NCBI GenBank assembly: GCA_013697785.1
Contig: JACCWE010000079.1
Location: 1-48,542 of the forward strand
Reading direction: 5' to 3'
Source of the DNA: Gemmatimonadaceae bacterium
GTDB lineage: Bacteria; Gemmatimonadota; Gemmatimonadetes; Gemmatimonadales; Gemmatimonadaceae
Length of the DNA: 48,542 bases
Shown: positions 14,389-23,733 of the stretch, one piece after another
Numbering within the stretch: the stretch's first letter is position 1
Layout of the letters: each line of letters begins with the position of its first letter
Position numbers and translations under genes: made by a program
Notes under the pieces: generated by a model
The model's database searches: none
The model's input: only the letters and a program-made list of their open reading frames with translations
What the model was told of the DNA's origin: nothing

Positions 14389-16769
14389 CAGGTGAGCTCC
14401 GCGATGGTCACGCCGGTGCCGCCCTCGTTCCACGCCCCGGGGCGATGTTCCTTCACCCGACGGTCGGCACGCAGCAGCTCGTCGACGCGCTCGCGGAGCG
14501 CGCCCGTTCCCTTCCCGTGGATGATGCGCATCATGTGCAGATCCGCGCCGATCGCCGCGTCGAGCGCACGCTGCAGCGCGAGCTCCATCTCGTCGACGCG
14601 CATCCCGCGCAGATCAATCTCCGTCGACACATCGACATCCGGCAGCGCCGCGTGAGACTCCGTGCGCGCCGCCGCCCGCTCGGCCGCCCGCGACACGGTG
14701 GAAAGCGTCGCCATCGGCACCGTCATCTTGAGCGCACCCACCGCGACGATCGCCTGGTCGTTGCGGAGCTCGACGATCTGCCCGGTGCGTCCGTCGAGCG
14801 TTTCCATCTCGACGGTATCGCCCACCGCCATGACGCCGCCCGCCGCCGCGGCCGGTGCGCGACGAACGGGGCGGTCCTCTCGATCGAGGCGCTCGATCTC
14901 CTCGGCGTGCGTCGCCGCCAGCTCCTCCACGCGACGCCGCGCATCGCGCGCCGTCGCCACCGCGCCCGTCTCGCGCAGCTCGCGCACCGTGCGCTCGATC
15001 TCCGCGCGCCCTTCGAGCAGCATGCGACGCGCATCCTCACGCGCGCGCCGCTCCAGCGCCCGCTCCGACTCGCGCAGAGTGAGATCACGCTCCTCGATGC
15101 GCTGCAGCCGCGCCGCTGCGCGCGACGAATCGTGCTCGACCGCCGACTCGCGAGCGGTGAGTGTCTTCTCGCGCTCCTGCAGATCGCCGAGCAGCGCGCT
15201 CACATCTCGTTCACCCGTGGACAGACGTGACTCCGCGCGCTGCAGCACGCTCTCGGGGAGGTGCAGCCTGCGCGCAATGCTCAACCCGTACGAGCGCCCC
15301 GGAATTCCCTTGATGAGCCGGTATGTCGGCGCGAGGGCGACCGAATCGAATTGCAGCGATCCATTCACGACGCCGGGATTCTCGGTCGCGAGCAGCTTGA
15401 GCGCACCGAGGTGCGTCGTTGCAATCGTGAACACGCCACGTGCGGTGAGCGCGTCGAGGATCGCGCCGCCCAGCGCGGCTCCCTCGGCCGGATCGGTGCC
15501 GGAGCCGAGCTCGTCGATGAGAACGAGGCTCGCGGACGTCGCACCGGCGAGGATCTCGCCGAGATTTCGGAGATGCGCGCTGAACGTCGACAAGCTCGCC
15601 TGAATCGACTGCTCGTCGCCGATATCGGCGAAGCAGTCGTCGAAGATCGGAATGCGACTCTCGGCCCCGACGGGCGCGGGGATCCCCGACTGCGCGAGCG
15701 CGGAGATGAGCCCGAGCGCCTTGAGGAGCACCGTCTTGCCGCCGGTGTTCGGGCCGGAGAGGAGCAGCGTGCGCTCGCTTGCCGACATCTCGAGGTCGAA
15801 CGGCACCACGGCGCCGCCGCGCGCGAGGAGGAGCGGATGGCGCGCGTCGCGGAGCGAGAAGCCTTCGTGTGCGGGCACGAAGTCCGCCGGCGCGCATCCG
15901 AGCTCCTCGGCGAAGCGCGCGCGCGCGTAAAGCACGTCGAGCGCAACGAGCGCCTCGAGCGACGCGACCATCTCCTCGCGCAGAGGCCGAATCGACTCCG
16001 TGAGCTCTGCGAGGATGCGCTCGACCTCTTCGCGCTCGTCCGCCTCGAGCGCGCGAATGCGATTGCCGAACTCGATCGCCGCCGGTGGCTCGACGAATAC
16101 GGTACCTCGGGTCCCCGATTCGTCGTGCACGATCCCTCCCACCGCGACGCGTCCCTCTCGCCGCACCGGAATCACGTAGCGGCCGTTCCGCATGGTCACC
16201 GACATGTCGGGAACGCGCTGGTGCGACTCGAGCTTCGCCATCGCACGCTCGAGGAGCTGCACGAGCTCACCCTGCGCACCACGGAGCTCGCGGCGCAGCC
16301 GGCGCAGCGCTCCCGACGCCTCATCGCGCACGGTGCCATCGGGGTCGATCGAGCGCTCGATCTCCTCTTCCATCTCCTTCGCAGCGACGAGCGGCGCCAC
16401 GAACGGGTGCAGCACGGCGCTCACGACCGCGCCGGCTCCGGTGCCGCCGAGTGTCTCCTTCGTGATGCGCGATGACCTCAGGAGCACCGCGCCTCGCGTG
16501 AGCTCGTCGCCGGTCCAGGAGCTGCCGATCGCGCGCAGGCGCGCGAGGGAGACGGAGAGATCGGGGATCGGCTCGGGATGCCAGCCATTCTCGGAGATGA
16601 CGACCGCGCGCGTAGCGACTACGCGCCGCTGTTCCGTCTCCATCCACTCGATGTCCCCGCGCGGCTCCAGGGCACGGATGCGCGCCGCGCCCAGCGCCGA
16701 CGTCGCGCGATCCGCGAGAACGTCGAGCACGCGCGAATACTCCAGAACTCCGAGCGCGTGTTTATTCAT
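14388..16769 (-). CDS. mutS2: Endonuclease MutS2
   Basis: A 793-aa MutS2-type ATPase. The Walker A motif is GPNTGGKT (about residue 335), Walker B/D-loop LVLIDELGSGTDP, and the H-loop TTHLGALK. A long coiled coil (about 500-630) leads to a C-terminal Smr nuclease domain with DLRGMRVDEME and HGKGTGALR. Unlike MutS it lacks the mismatch-recognition domain; family members suppress homologous recombination or act on stalled and collided ribosomes. The ATG at 16769 (MNKHALGVLEYSRVLDVL) is preferred over an in-frame GTG two codons upstream. It follows yqeY by 10 bases and overlaps dnaG by one base. Confidence 0.95.
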   Translation of the reverse strand: MNKHALGVLEYSRVLDVLADRATSALGAARIRALEPRGDIEWMETEQRRVVATRAVVISENGWHPEPIPDLSVSLARLRAIGSSWTGDELTRGAVLLRSSRITKETLGGTGAGAVVSAVLHPFVAPLVAAKEMEEEIERSIDPDGTVRDEASGALRRLRRELRGAQGELVQLLERAMAKLESHQRVPDMSVTMRNGRYVIPVRREGRVAVGGIVHDESGTRGTVFVEPPAAIEFGNRIRALEADEREEVERILAELTESIRPLREEMVASLEALVALDVLYARARFAEELGCAPADFVPAHEGFSLRDARHPLLLARGGAVVPFDLEMSASERTLLLSGPNTGGKTVLLKALGLISALAQSGIPAPVGAESRIPIFDDCFADIGDEQSIQASLSTFSAHLRNLGEILAGATSASLVLIDELGSGTDPAEGAALGGAILDALTARGVFTIATTHLGALKLLATENPGVVNGSLQFDSVALAPTYRLIKGIPGRSYGLSIARRLHLPESVLQRAESRLSTGERDVSALLGDLQEREKTLTARESAVEHDSSRAAARLQRIEERDLTLRESERALERRAREDARRMLLEGRAEIERTVRELRETGAVATARDARRRVEELAATHAEEIERLDREDRPVRRAPAAAAGGVMAVGDTVEMETLDGRTGQIVELRNDQAIVAVGALKMTVPMATLSTVSRAAERAAARTESHAALPDVDVSTEIDLRGMRVDEMELALQRALDAAIGADLHMMRIIHGKGTGALRERVDELLRADRRVKEHRPGAWNEGGTGVTIAELT

Positions 16770-16779
16770 GACCACACAA

Positions 16780-17253
16780 TCAACTGGGGCTGCTCAACTC
16801 CTCTTTCGCGATCCGGCTGATCGTCGAACCTTCCGAGCGACCCTTGAACATCGGGGTCACCTTCCCCATCACGCCGCCGATGTTCGTCGCACCCTCCGCG
16901 ATCACCTTTTTGATGGCCGAGCGAATCTCATCGTCGCTGACGTTCGCGGGGAGATACGCCTCGAGCGCCGTCACTTCGGCGCGCTCGCGGTCGGCGAGAT
17001 CGACGCGCGCGGCCTTGTCGTACATCTCGATCGACTCGCGCCGCCGCTTGATTCCCTTGCGCAGCACATCGCTCACCTCGATATCGGTGAGCTCGCGCTT
17101 CGCCTCGATGCGGCGATTCTTGATGTCGGCGAGGATGGTGCCGAGCAGAAGCACTGCGTTCTTGTCCTGCGCCTTGCGAGCGGTGTTCAGGTCGCCCTGG
17201 ATTTTGCTCTGCAGCGCAGATACCGCCGACGCTCCATCGGGAGTGCTTGTCAT
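16780..17253 (-). CDS. GatB/YqeY domain protein
   Basis: A 157-aa YqeY-family protein related to the tail domain of GatB, the amidotransferase subunit that binds tRNA. Landmarks are LQSKIQGDLNTARKAQDKNA, RRRESIEMYDKAARVDLADR, and TNIGGVMGKVTPMFKGRSEG. Stand-alone YqeY proteins probably bind tRNA or a tRNA-linked partner, but no reaction is established. It is often found beside rpsU, dnaG or mutS2; here it precedes mutS2 and follows the HIT gene by about 50 bases. Confidence 0.93.
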   Translation of the reverse strand: MTSTPDGASAVSALQSKIQGDLNTARKAQDKNAVLLLGTILADIKNRRIEAKRELTDIEVSDVLRKGIKRRRESIEMYDKAARVDLADRERAEVTALEAYLPANVSDDEIRSAIKKVIAEGATNIGGVMGKVTPMFKGRSEGSTISRIAKEELSSPS

Positions 17254-17303
17254 CGCCGAAAACTAACGCGAAACACGGATCGTGCGCGCGTGAGCGAGTA
17301 CGG

Positions 17304-17645
17304 TCACCCGGGCGGCCACTTCATGCGTCGTCCGCCCAGCAGGTGCATGTGCAGGTGATAGACCGTCTGTCTTCCGTCGTCGCGCGTGTTGATCACCACT
17401 CGATAGCCCGACTCGCCGATCCCCTCGCCCTCGGCGATGTCGGTCGCGAGCCGGGACATCTGACCGACGATGAGCGGATTCTTCACGTCCGACAGCGTCG
17501 GGATGTGCTCGCGCGGTACGATCACGACGTGCGTCGGCGCCTGCGGATCGATGTCGCGAAAGGCCAGGCACTCGGGCGTCTGCGCGACGAGCTTCGCGGG
17601 AATCTCCCCGCGAATGATACGGCAGAAGAGACAGTCGTCAGACAC
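17304..17645 (-). CDS. HIT-family nucleotide hydrolase
   Basis: A 113-aa histidine triad protein of the HinT branch. N-terminal CLFCRIIRGEIPAK matches the family start, and the triad is HLHMHLLGG (97-105), whose middle histidine is the nucleophile attacking phosphoramidate or AMP-lysine substrates. The start is a GTG at 17645 (SDDCLFCRI follows); it overlaps the rsmE stop by 8 bases, so translation is likely coupled. Longer in-frame translation upstream belongs to the rsmE antiframe and was discarded. Confidence 0.95.
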   Translation of the reverse strand: MSDDCLFCRIIRGEIPAKLVAQTPECLAFRDIDPQAPTHVVIVPREHIPTLSDVKNPLIVGQMSRLATDIAEGEGIGESGYRVVINTRDDGRQTVYHLHMHLLGGRRMKWPPG

Positions 17646-18390
17646 GCGAACGCTCGGCCGCTGCGGAGAGCGCGGCACGCACGATGCCGAGCGATGCGAT
17701 CGCCGCGGTGTCGAAGCGAAGAGTGAGCGGCGCGAGTGCCACGGGGACGAAGCCGGCACCGAGCAGCTCCGAGCGCTCGCTCGCCTCGAGCCCGCCCTCG
17801 GGTCCGATCGCGAGCGTGATCGGCGCGGTGATCGGCAGCGACGGCAGCGGCTCGCCGGCTTTGTCGAGAAGCCAGCGCGTGCCGGCCGGACATGCGGCGA
17901 CGGCGCGATCAGGAGGCGCATCGGGATAGACCACGGGAAGCCACGCGCCGCCGGACTGCGTGAGCGCTCCGACCATGCGCGCGCGCAGCTTGGTCTGGAA
18001 CGACATCCCTTCGCCACGCGGCGTCACGTCGCGCGAGCGGCGCCACATTATCGGGCGCCAGCTGAAGGCCGCGAGCTCCGTCGCCTTCTCGCCGACCAGC
18101 AGCATGCGATCGCGATCGGCGATCGGCACCATGAGATGGATGACGGGGAGCGGATCGACCCGGTCGAGCAGGTCGACCTCGACCATCGCGTGCGCCTTCG
18201 CGAGCTTGACGACGTTGCCGTAGCCGATGCCGCCAGCGCCATCGACGAGTCGAAGTCGATCGCCGATCGAGATGCGGCGCACACGCGCGTGGTGCGCCTC
18301 GCCCTCGCTGAGCGTCGTCACGCGCCCTGATACCATCGGCTCGGACGCGAAAAACGTTGCTATTGCCGTGCGATCACGCTGCTCCACCAC
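17638..18390 (-). CDS. rsmE: 16S rRNA (uracil1498-N3)-methyltransferase
   Basis: A 250-aa SPOUT-class methyltransferase, RsmE. It has the PUA-like N-terminal domain (ATFFASEP, GEAHHARVRRISIGDRLRL) and the C-terminal knotted SAM site with LAIGPEGGLEASE and LTLRFDTAAIASLGI. The enzyme methylates U1498 of 16S rRNA in the assembled 30S subunit. A GTG at 18390 or 18387 must be the start because family residues begin immediately after; it overlaps the end of prmA by about 30 bases. The prmA-rsmE pair is conserved in many bacteria. Confidence 0.95.
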   Translation of the reverse strand: MVEQRDRTAIATFFASEPMVSGRVTTLSEGEAHHARVRRISIGDRLRLVDGAGGIGYGNVVKLAKAHAMVEVDLLDRVDPLPVIHLMVPIADRDRMLLVGEKATELAAFSWRPIMWRRSRDVTPRGEGMSFQTKLRARMVGALTQSGGAWLPVVYPDAPPDRAVAACPAGTRWLLDKAGEPLPSLPITAPITLAIGPEGGLEASERSELLGAGFVPVALAPLTLRFDTAAIASLGIVRAALSAAAERSRV

Positions 18391-19220
18391 TCTCCCTCAC
18401 GAAGTTCGTATTCCAGAAGCCAGCCATCGGCTCGCAGCGACGACAGCAGCTGCTCGCGCTCCGTAACGAGAATGCCGCTGATCACGGCCCTTCCGCCAGA
18501 GGGCAGCGCCCGCGCCATGACCGGCGACAGCTCGAGGATGACTGATGAGATGATGTTGGCGAGAATGAGCGAGACCGGCGCGACGAGTGGCAGCAGCGCC
18601 GCTGCGTCGCCCTGAAGCACCGTCACCCGTGGCACGACACCATTCATCTCCACATTCTCGATCGCGTTGCCGATCGCGTCCGGATCCATCTCGATCGCGA
18701 CGACGCGTCCCGCGCCGAGCTTCGCCGCAGCGATCGCGAGTACGCCGCTGCCGCTCCCGAGGTCGGCGACGAGCGCGCCGGGCTCGACGAGGCTCTGCAT
18801 CAGCGCAAGCACTCCACGCGTCGTCTCGTGCTCGCCGGTGCCGAATGCCATTGCCGGCTCGATGAGAATCTGGATGTCGGCGTCGGCGATCTCGCCGCTC
18901 AGCCAAGGGGGCGCGACCGCGATTCGTCCGATGCGCTGCACGCCGACGCGCGTAACCCAGCGCGTGCTCCAGTCGACTTCGCCGAGCGCTGTGCGCTCGA
19001 CGCTCGCGCCCGCGGTCGCGAGCGCATCGCAGAGCGCGTCGAGCTCCGCGCCCTCGAGGAGATGCGTGAGCAGCGCGCTCCCGACTTCCTGCACGGCGCC
19101 CGCGCCGCCATCCATGAGCATCTGTATCGTGTGCTCGCGAACTTCTCCCTCCTGCGCCTCGATGCGCAGCGAGACCCAGCGCGCTGCCGTCACGGCCTGC
19201 GCATCAGGCGCCAAGCGCAT
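18360..19220 (-). CDS. prmA: Ribosomal protein L11 methyltransferase
   Basis: A 286-aa PrmA. The N-terminal 110 residues correspond to the substrate-recruiting domain, followed by the linker and a Rossmann SAM domain with AFGTGEHETTRG, ADLGSGSGVLAIAAAKLGA and LANIISSVI (NPPY-equivalent region). PrmA trimethylates several amino groups of L11. Its ATG overlaps the dnaJ stop by 17 bases. The order dnaJ-prmA-rsmE is common and fits a single transcript here. Confidence 0.95.
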   Translation of the reverse strand: MRLAPDAQAVTAARWVSLRIEAQEGEVREHTIQMLMDGGAGAVQEVGSALLTHLLEGAELDALCDALATAGASVERTALGEVDWSTRWVTRVGVQRIGRIAVAPPWLSGEIADADIQILIEPAMAFGTGEHETTRGVLALMQSLVEPGALVADLGSGSGVLAIAAAKLGAGRVVAIEMDPDAIGNAIENVEMNGVVPRVTVLQGDAAALLPLVAPVSLILANIISSVILELSPVMARALPSGGRAVISGILVTEREQLLSSLRADGWLLEYELREGEWWSSVIARQ

Positions 19221-20334
19221 CCTTCATTCTCGACCAGAATCCGCGTGCGCGCGTCGCTGGCGGCGCCGCCTCGGCCTCGCGCAGCGCCTCGATGATCGTC
19301 TTCTGCTCGTCGGAAAGCGACTGCGGCGTCCAGAGCTGCACGCGCACCTGCAGATCGCCCGACCCCGACGCATTCACGCGCGGCAGACCGCGGCCGCGCA
19401 GTTGGAAGACCTGCCCGCTCTGCGTCCCCTGCGGCACGCGAAGGGAGAGCGTCGTGGTGATGTACGGAACCGAGACGTCGGCGCCCATCACCAACTGACC
19501 GTACGTCACCAGCACTTCCGTATACAGATCCGCACCGTCGCGCTCGAAGCGCGGATCATCGTCGACCTCGAAGGCAACGAGGATGTCGCCGCGCGGGCCG
19601 CCGAGCGGTCCGACGCTTCCCTGTCCGCGGAGCATGAGATACTGGCCTGTCGACACGCCCGCGGGGATCGGCACCGCGATCGTGTGCTCCGCGCGGCTGC
19701 GGCCTTCGCCCTTGCAACGCTTGCACGGAATCTCGATCGTCTTTCCCTGCCCTGCGCACGTGGGGCACGGGGCGACGCTCACGAATTGACCGAAGAACGA
19801 CCGCTGCGCGCGACGCACTTCGCCGCTCCCTGCGCACGTGTTGCAGCGCTGCGGTTTCGTCCCCGGTTCCGCACCCGAGCCTTCGCAACGCTCGCATGGA
19901 TCGAGGAGCTTCACGACGATCTTCTTTTCTACGCCGATCATCACCTCGGGAAGGGTGAGCGGCATCGTGATCTTGACGTCGGCGCCCGAGCGCTGATTGC
20001 CGCGAGACGAGCCGCCGAACATCTCCTCGAATCCGCTGAATCCTCCGAAGTCGCGCATGAAGATGCCGAGCGCCTCGGAGAGATCGACGTGATGCATGCC
20101 CGCATTCCCGCGACCGCGCAGCCCTTCCTCGCCGTACCGGTCGTAGACAGCGCGCTTGTTTCCGTCGCGCAGCACGTCGTACGCCTCGGTGATCAGCTTG
20201 AAGCGCTCCTCGGCTTCCTTCGATCCGCCATTCCGATCAGGATGGTATTGCATCGCGAGCTTGCGATACGCCTTCTTGATCTCATCGTCGGACGCGTCGC
20301 GCGCGATCTCGAGAATCTTGTAAAAATCCGCCAT
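19204..20334 (-). CDS. dnaJ: Chaperone DnaJ
   Basis: A 376-aa type I J-protein. The J domain (1-70) includes the HPD tripeptide in YHPDRN that stimulates DnaK ATPase. A short G/F-rich stretch follows (about 70-110). The zinc domain has all four CxxCxGxG repeats: CERCEGSG, CNTCAGSG, CPTCAGQG, CKRCKGEG. The C-terminal substrate-binding domain is complete, with an extra tail (ATRARGFWSRMKDALGA). It follows hrcA by 26 bases; neither dnaK nor grpE is nearby, so they must be elsewhere. Confidence 0.97.
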   Translation of the reverse strand: MADFYKILEIARDASDDEIKKAYRKLAMQYHPDRNGGSKEAEERFKLITEAYDVLRDGNKRAVYDRYGEEGLRGRGNAGMHHVDLSEALGIFMRDFGGFSGFEEMFGGSSRGNQRSGADVKITMPLTLPEVMIGVEKKIVVKLLDPCERCEGSGAEPGTKPQRCNTCAGSGEVRRAQRSFFGQFVSVAPCPTCAGQGKTIEIPCKRCKGEGRSRAEHTIAVPIPAGVSTGQYLMLRGQGSVGPLGGPRGDILVAFEVDDDPRFERDGADLYTEVLVTYGQLVMGADVSVPYITTTLSLRVPQGTQSGQVFQLRGRGLPRVNASGSGDLQVRVQLWTPQSLSDEQKTIIEALREAEAAPPATRARGFWSRMKDALGA

Positions 20335-20360
20335 TGTTCCGGTGTCGAGGTGCGAAGTGA

Positions 20361-21401
20361 TCAGTCGAGCAAGTCGGAGATCAGATTCGACGTGTGCGTG
20401 ACGAGGGTGACGATCTTCTCGTACGGCATACGCGTCGGACCGATCACGCCGATCACTCCCGAGAGCGATCCTGAGTGGTACTCCGCCGTAACGACGGTGA
20501 AGTCCGAAAAGTTCGGGTCGACGTGCTCATTGCCGATGGTGATCGAGATGCCCGCGGAGCTCTTGTGCGAGCGCAGCAGCTGGCCGAGCGCTTCGGGACG
20601 ATCGGTCAATGCGAGCAGCTTCTTCAGGTTGCCGCCGCTCGAGAACTCAGGCTGCTCGGCGAGCAGCGACGCCTGGCCAAGCAAAACGGGCGACGTGCTC
20701 AACGGCCGCAGTGCGTCGAAGATCTGATCGCCTTCCTGCAGGAAGATGTTGAGCAGCTCGCTCACGTCCTGCGCAGCGCCGCTGTCGCGCAGGCGCGTCG
20801 CGAGATCGCGTCGGATCTCGCCGAGCGTGAGTCCGGAGAGACGCTCGTTGAGCACACGCGAAACCTCCGCCAGCACCTTCTCGGCGATCTCACTCGGAAC
20901 TTCGACGAAGACGCTCTGCGCTGCGCCACCGTCGAGTCGCATGACGAGGAGCAGACGCTCGGCACTCATGCGAATGAGCTCGAGGTTGTGCAGCGTCGCC
21001 TCTTCGAGACGCGGTCCGAGCGCGACGCCGAGCTCCTGCGTCAGGATGCCGAGCACCTGCGCGGCCCGACGGAGGATCGCTTCGATAGCGGTGCTCGTGC
21101 CCGAGAGCTCCTCGAAGATTCGCTCGCGTTCGATCTCGTTGATCGGTGTGACCCGCATGAGCGAGTCGACGTAGACGCGATACGCCATGTCGGTGGGGAT
21201 GCGACCGGCGGACGTATGCGGATGGAGGAGGAAGCCCTTCTCCTCGAGATCGCTCATCGTGTTGCGGATGGTCGCGGGCGATACGCCCAGGCCAAATCGA
21301 CGGGCGATCATGCGCGACCCAGCAGGCTCAGCCGTCTCCACGTACGATTGGATGACGGCCTCGAGCACACGGCGTTCACGTTCGTTGAGCTGATGCGCCA
21401 T
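20361..21401 (-). CDS. hrcA: Heat-inducible transcription repressor HrcA
   Basis: A 346-aa HrcA repressor. The N-terminal winged helix (LNERERRVLEAVIQSYVETAEPAGSRMIA and SPATIRNTMSDLEEKGFL) matches the family, as do the dimerisation/GAF-like region and the C-terminal GVIGPTRMPYEKIVTLV. HrcA binds CIRCE inverted repeats and is stabilised by GroEL. The gene lies 13 bases after hemW and directly before dnaJ. I see no CIRCE element (TTAGCACTC-N9-GAGTGCTAA) in the short upstream gap, so local autoregulation is not apparent. Confidence 0.97.
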   Translation of the reverse strand: MAHQLNERERRVLEAVIQSYVETAEPAGSRMIARRFGLGVSPATIRNTMSDLEEKGFLLHPHTSAGRIPTDMAYRVYVDSLMRVTPINEIERERIFEELSGTSTAIEAILRRAAQVLGILTQELGVALGPRLEEATLHNLELIRMSAERLLLVMRLDGGAAQSVFVEVPSEIAEKVLAEVSRVLNERLSGLTLGEIRRDLATRLRDSGAAQDVSELLNIFLQEGDQIFDALRPLSTSPVLLGQASLLAEQPEFSSGGNLKKLLALTDRPEALGQLLRSHKSSAGISITIGNEHVDPNFSDFTVVTAEYHSGSLSGVIGVIGPTRMPYEKIVTLVTHTSNLISDLLD

Positions 21402-21414
21402 AACTTCAAATCTA

Positions 21415-22572
21415 CTAACGACTTCCAGCGTGGGTCAAGTCCACCGCGAGGGCGTCCAGACGAAGCCAGCCGAGGGGGGTGAGCTTGATGCGGTCTCCGA
21501 CGATACTGGCCCAGCCGGCATCGAGCCAGCGCGCGGTGTGGGCGAGCAACTCATCGCTCAAGACGAGACCGTCTGTCGTCCGCAACCCCACGTACGTCGC
21601 CTCGGCGCCGATCTCCTCGGGCGTGAGCATTTCGCTGCCATCGGTGGGATCGATGCCCTCTCGAAGGCGGCGAAGCCATTCGGCGTACGGCGCGACGTTC
21701 CAGCTGCGGCGGGCGCCATCGAAGCGATGCGCCGAGGGGCCGATCGCGGCGTAGGGGACATGCAGCCAGTAGCTGGAGTTGTGTCGCGCGCGCGCACCGG
21801 GCAGCGCATAGTTCGACACCTCGTAGTGCTCGAAGTCCGCCGCCGTGAGCGTTGCGTCAGCGAGGAGAAAATCCCGCTCGTAGCGAGCCTCGGGCGACTC
21901 GGTGATCTCTCCGCGCTCGCGCCAGTGTCCGAGCGGGGTGTGCGGCTCGACCGTGAGCCCGTAGAGCGAGAGATGATCCGGGCGCAGGGCGAGCGCGCGC
22001 GCGAGATCGTCGCTCCAGTCGCGCGGGATATCGTCCGGAAGGGCGAATATCAGATCGATCGAGAACTGATTGATCCCCGCGGCGCGCAGATGATTCACAG
22101 CCTCGCCGATCTGATCGACGTCGTGCGTGCGTCGCATCCATTCGAGCGCCGGCGGCGAGAAGGATTGCGCGCCAAGCGAGACGCGGTTGATGCCGGCGGC
22201 GCGCCACACTGCCGCCGACTCCAGGGAGACATCGTCGGGATTCGCCTCGAGCGTCACTTCGGCCCCATCGTCCCAACTCGCATGAGAGCGAATAGTCGCG
22301 AGCAGCTCGGCGATGCCGGCGCCGCCAAGGCGCGATGGTGTTCCCCCGCCGAGGTACAGGGTGTCGAGCGGCCAGTGCTCGGCGCTCGCGTCGAGGCTTT
22401 CGTCGGCGCGGCCGCGGAGCTCGAGCTCGCGGCGAATCCCTTCGATGTAATCGGACACCGGCACTTCGCGTCGTACCGCGATCGAGAAATCGCAATACGA
22501 GCAGCGGCGAGCGCAGAACGGGACGTGCACGTACAGGTGGCGTGGGGGCACCCGGAAAGATAACTCGCTCAT
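21415..22572 (-). CDS. hemW: HemW-type radical SAM protein
   Basis: A 385-aa radical SAM enzyme. The cluster motif is CARRCSYCDF (C20, C24, C27), with the glycine-rich LYLGGGTPSRLG and the family signature NRVSLGAQSF. HemW is described as a heme chaperone that loads heme into respiratory enzymes; it was once confused with coproporphyrinogen dehydrogenase HemN. The lack of HemN's additional N-terminal features favours HemW. It sits between dprA and hrcA; hemW-hrcA adjacency is common in bacteria. Confidence 0.93.
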   Translation of the reverse strand: MSELSFRVPPRHLYVHVPFCARRCSYCDFSIAVRREVPVSDYIEGIRRELELRGRADESLDASAEHWPLDTLYLGGGTPSRLGGAGIAELLATIRSHASWDDGAEVTLEANPDDVSLESAAVWRAAGINRVSLGAQSFSPPALEWMRRTHDVDQIGEAVNHLRAAGINQFSIDLIFALPDDIPRDWSDDLARALALRPDHLSLYGLTVEPHTPLGHWRERGEITESPEARYERDFLLADATLTAADFEHYEVSNYALPGARARHNSSYWLHVPYAAIGPSAHRFDGARRSWNVAPYAEWLRRLREGIDPTDGSEMLTPEEIGAEATYVGLRTTDGLVLSDELLAHTARWLDAGWASIVGDRIKLTPLGWLRLDALAVDLTHAGSR

Positions 22573-22614
22573 GCGGCTCGCCGATGCGCGCTGTGCGTTT
22601 GCAGCCCCGGATAA

Positions 22615-23733
22615 CTAGATCCCCCGCCGCCTGATCTCCCCCGTGAGTGCACAGTCGATGGCTCCCGCCAGCTCGAGCTCCGTCAGCGCAGTCAGGCACT
22701 CGCGCACCGGCAGCGCCGAGCGCGTCGCCAGCGAGTCGAGATCGGGCGCCGGCGACGCGAGCGCCTCCCAGATCGCGAGCTGCGCACTATCGGTGATCGC
22801 TCGAGTTCGCTGCCGCGCGTTCGGCGCCGAGAGCCCCGCGAGCATCAGCGCATCGTCCACCTCGGCGATCATGATCGCGCCGTCCCGAAGGAGAAGATTC
22901 GAGCCGGCACTCTGCGGCACATCGATGGGGCCAGGCACTGCCGCAATGGGCCGATTGAGCTCGAGCGCGCGCTCCGCGGTGATGAGCGCGCCACTTCTGT
23001 GGGGCGCCTCGATCACGATCGTGGCCTTCGCGAGCGCGGCGATGATGCGATTCCGCTTCGGAAACGATCCACCGTTCGCCCGATCGCCGGGCAGCTCCTC
23101 GCTCAATGCCACACCGCGTGCGCAGATCTCCTCGTGCAGCGCCCGATGCGCCACAGGATACGCGACGTCGACGCCGGTGCCCAGCACCGCCGCCGTGCAC
23201 CCACCCGCCCGGAGCGCCGCGCGATGCGCCACGCCATCGATGCCGCGAGCCATTCCGCTGACGACGGTCGCCCCCGCACGCGCGAGCGCGCCCGCGATCT
23301 CGGTGGTGATTCGCTCGCCGCACGATGTGGCCCGCCGCGTGCCGACGATCGCGACGCACGGTGCGCTCAGCTGCTCGATCGCGCCGATTGCGAAGAGCAC
23401 CATTGGTGGATCGCGCAGGTCCAGCAGCTGAACGGGATAGTCCGACTCTCCGCACACGAGCGCGCGCGCACCCACGCGCTCCGCACGCTCCATCGCGCGG
23501 TCGGCACTCTCGCTCGCAGTCTCCCGCGCGGGCGTCCGCTGTGCGGCATCCCACGCCTGCAACGCGGAGCCAAATATTGCGATCTGTTCCCTGAAGCTGA
23601 CCGCGCCGACTCCGGGGAGGAGCGACAGCGCAAGCGCGGCGTGCCGCGAGCGATCGCTAGGGAAGGACGGCGTTCGCCGCCTCGACCTGCGCCGCTTTCC
23701 GGAGATCGAGCAGCTTTTTCCAGAATGCGCCAA
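22615..23733 (-). CDS. dprA: DNA-processing protein DprA
   Basis: DprA loads RecA onto incoming single-stranded DNA in natural transformation. The Rossmann core contains CVAIVGTRRATSCGERITTE, VVSGMARGIDGVAHRAAL and GSFPKRNRIIAALA; a C-terminal winged-helix segment (about 310-370) follows. The start is uncertain. Family similarity begins near RHAALALSLLPGVG, just after the obgE stop (23657), but no ATG, GTG or TTG occurs there. The only canonical in-frame start is a TTG at 23733, 77 bases inside obgE. A CTG within the conserved segment is the alternative. Confidence 0.9.
   Translation of the reverse strand: MAHSGKSCSISGKRRRSRRRTPSFPSDRSRHAALALSLLPGVGAVSFREQIAIFGSALQAWDAAQRTPARETASESADRAMERAERVGARALVCGESDYPVQLLDLRDPPMVLFAIGAIEQLSAPCVAIVGTRRATSCGERITTEIAGALARAGATVVSGMARGIDGVAHRAALRAGGCTAAVLGTGVDVAYPVAHRALHEEICARGVALSEELPGDRANGGSFPKRNRIIAALAKATIVIEAPHRSGALITAERALELNRPIAAVPGPIDVPQSAGSNLLLRDGAIMIAEVDDALMLAGLSAPNARQRTRAITDSAQLAIWEALASPAPDLDSLATRSALPVRECLTALTELELAGAIDCALTGEIRRRGI

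Noticed and set aside
17304-18017. A longer HIT protein with 120 extra N-terminal residues
   Set aside because: The extra part is an alternative frame of rsmE; the HIT domain begins right after the GTG at 17645.
21402-21430. CIRCE heat-shock operator upstream of hrcA
   Set aside because: No TTAGCACTC/GAGTGCTAA inverted repeat is present in the short hemW-hrcA gap.
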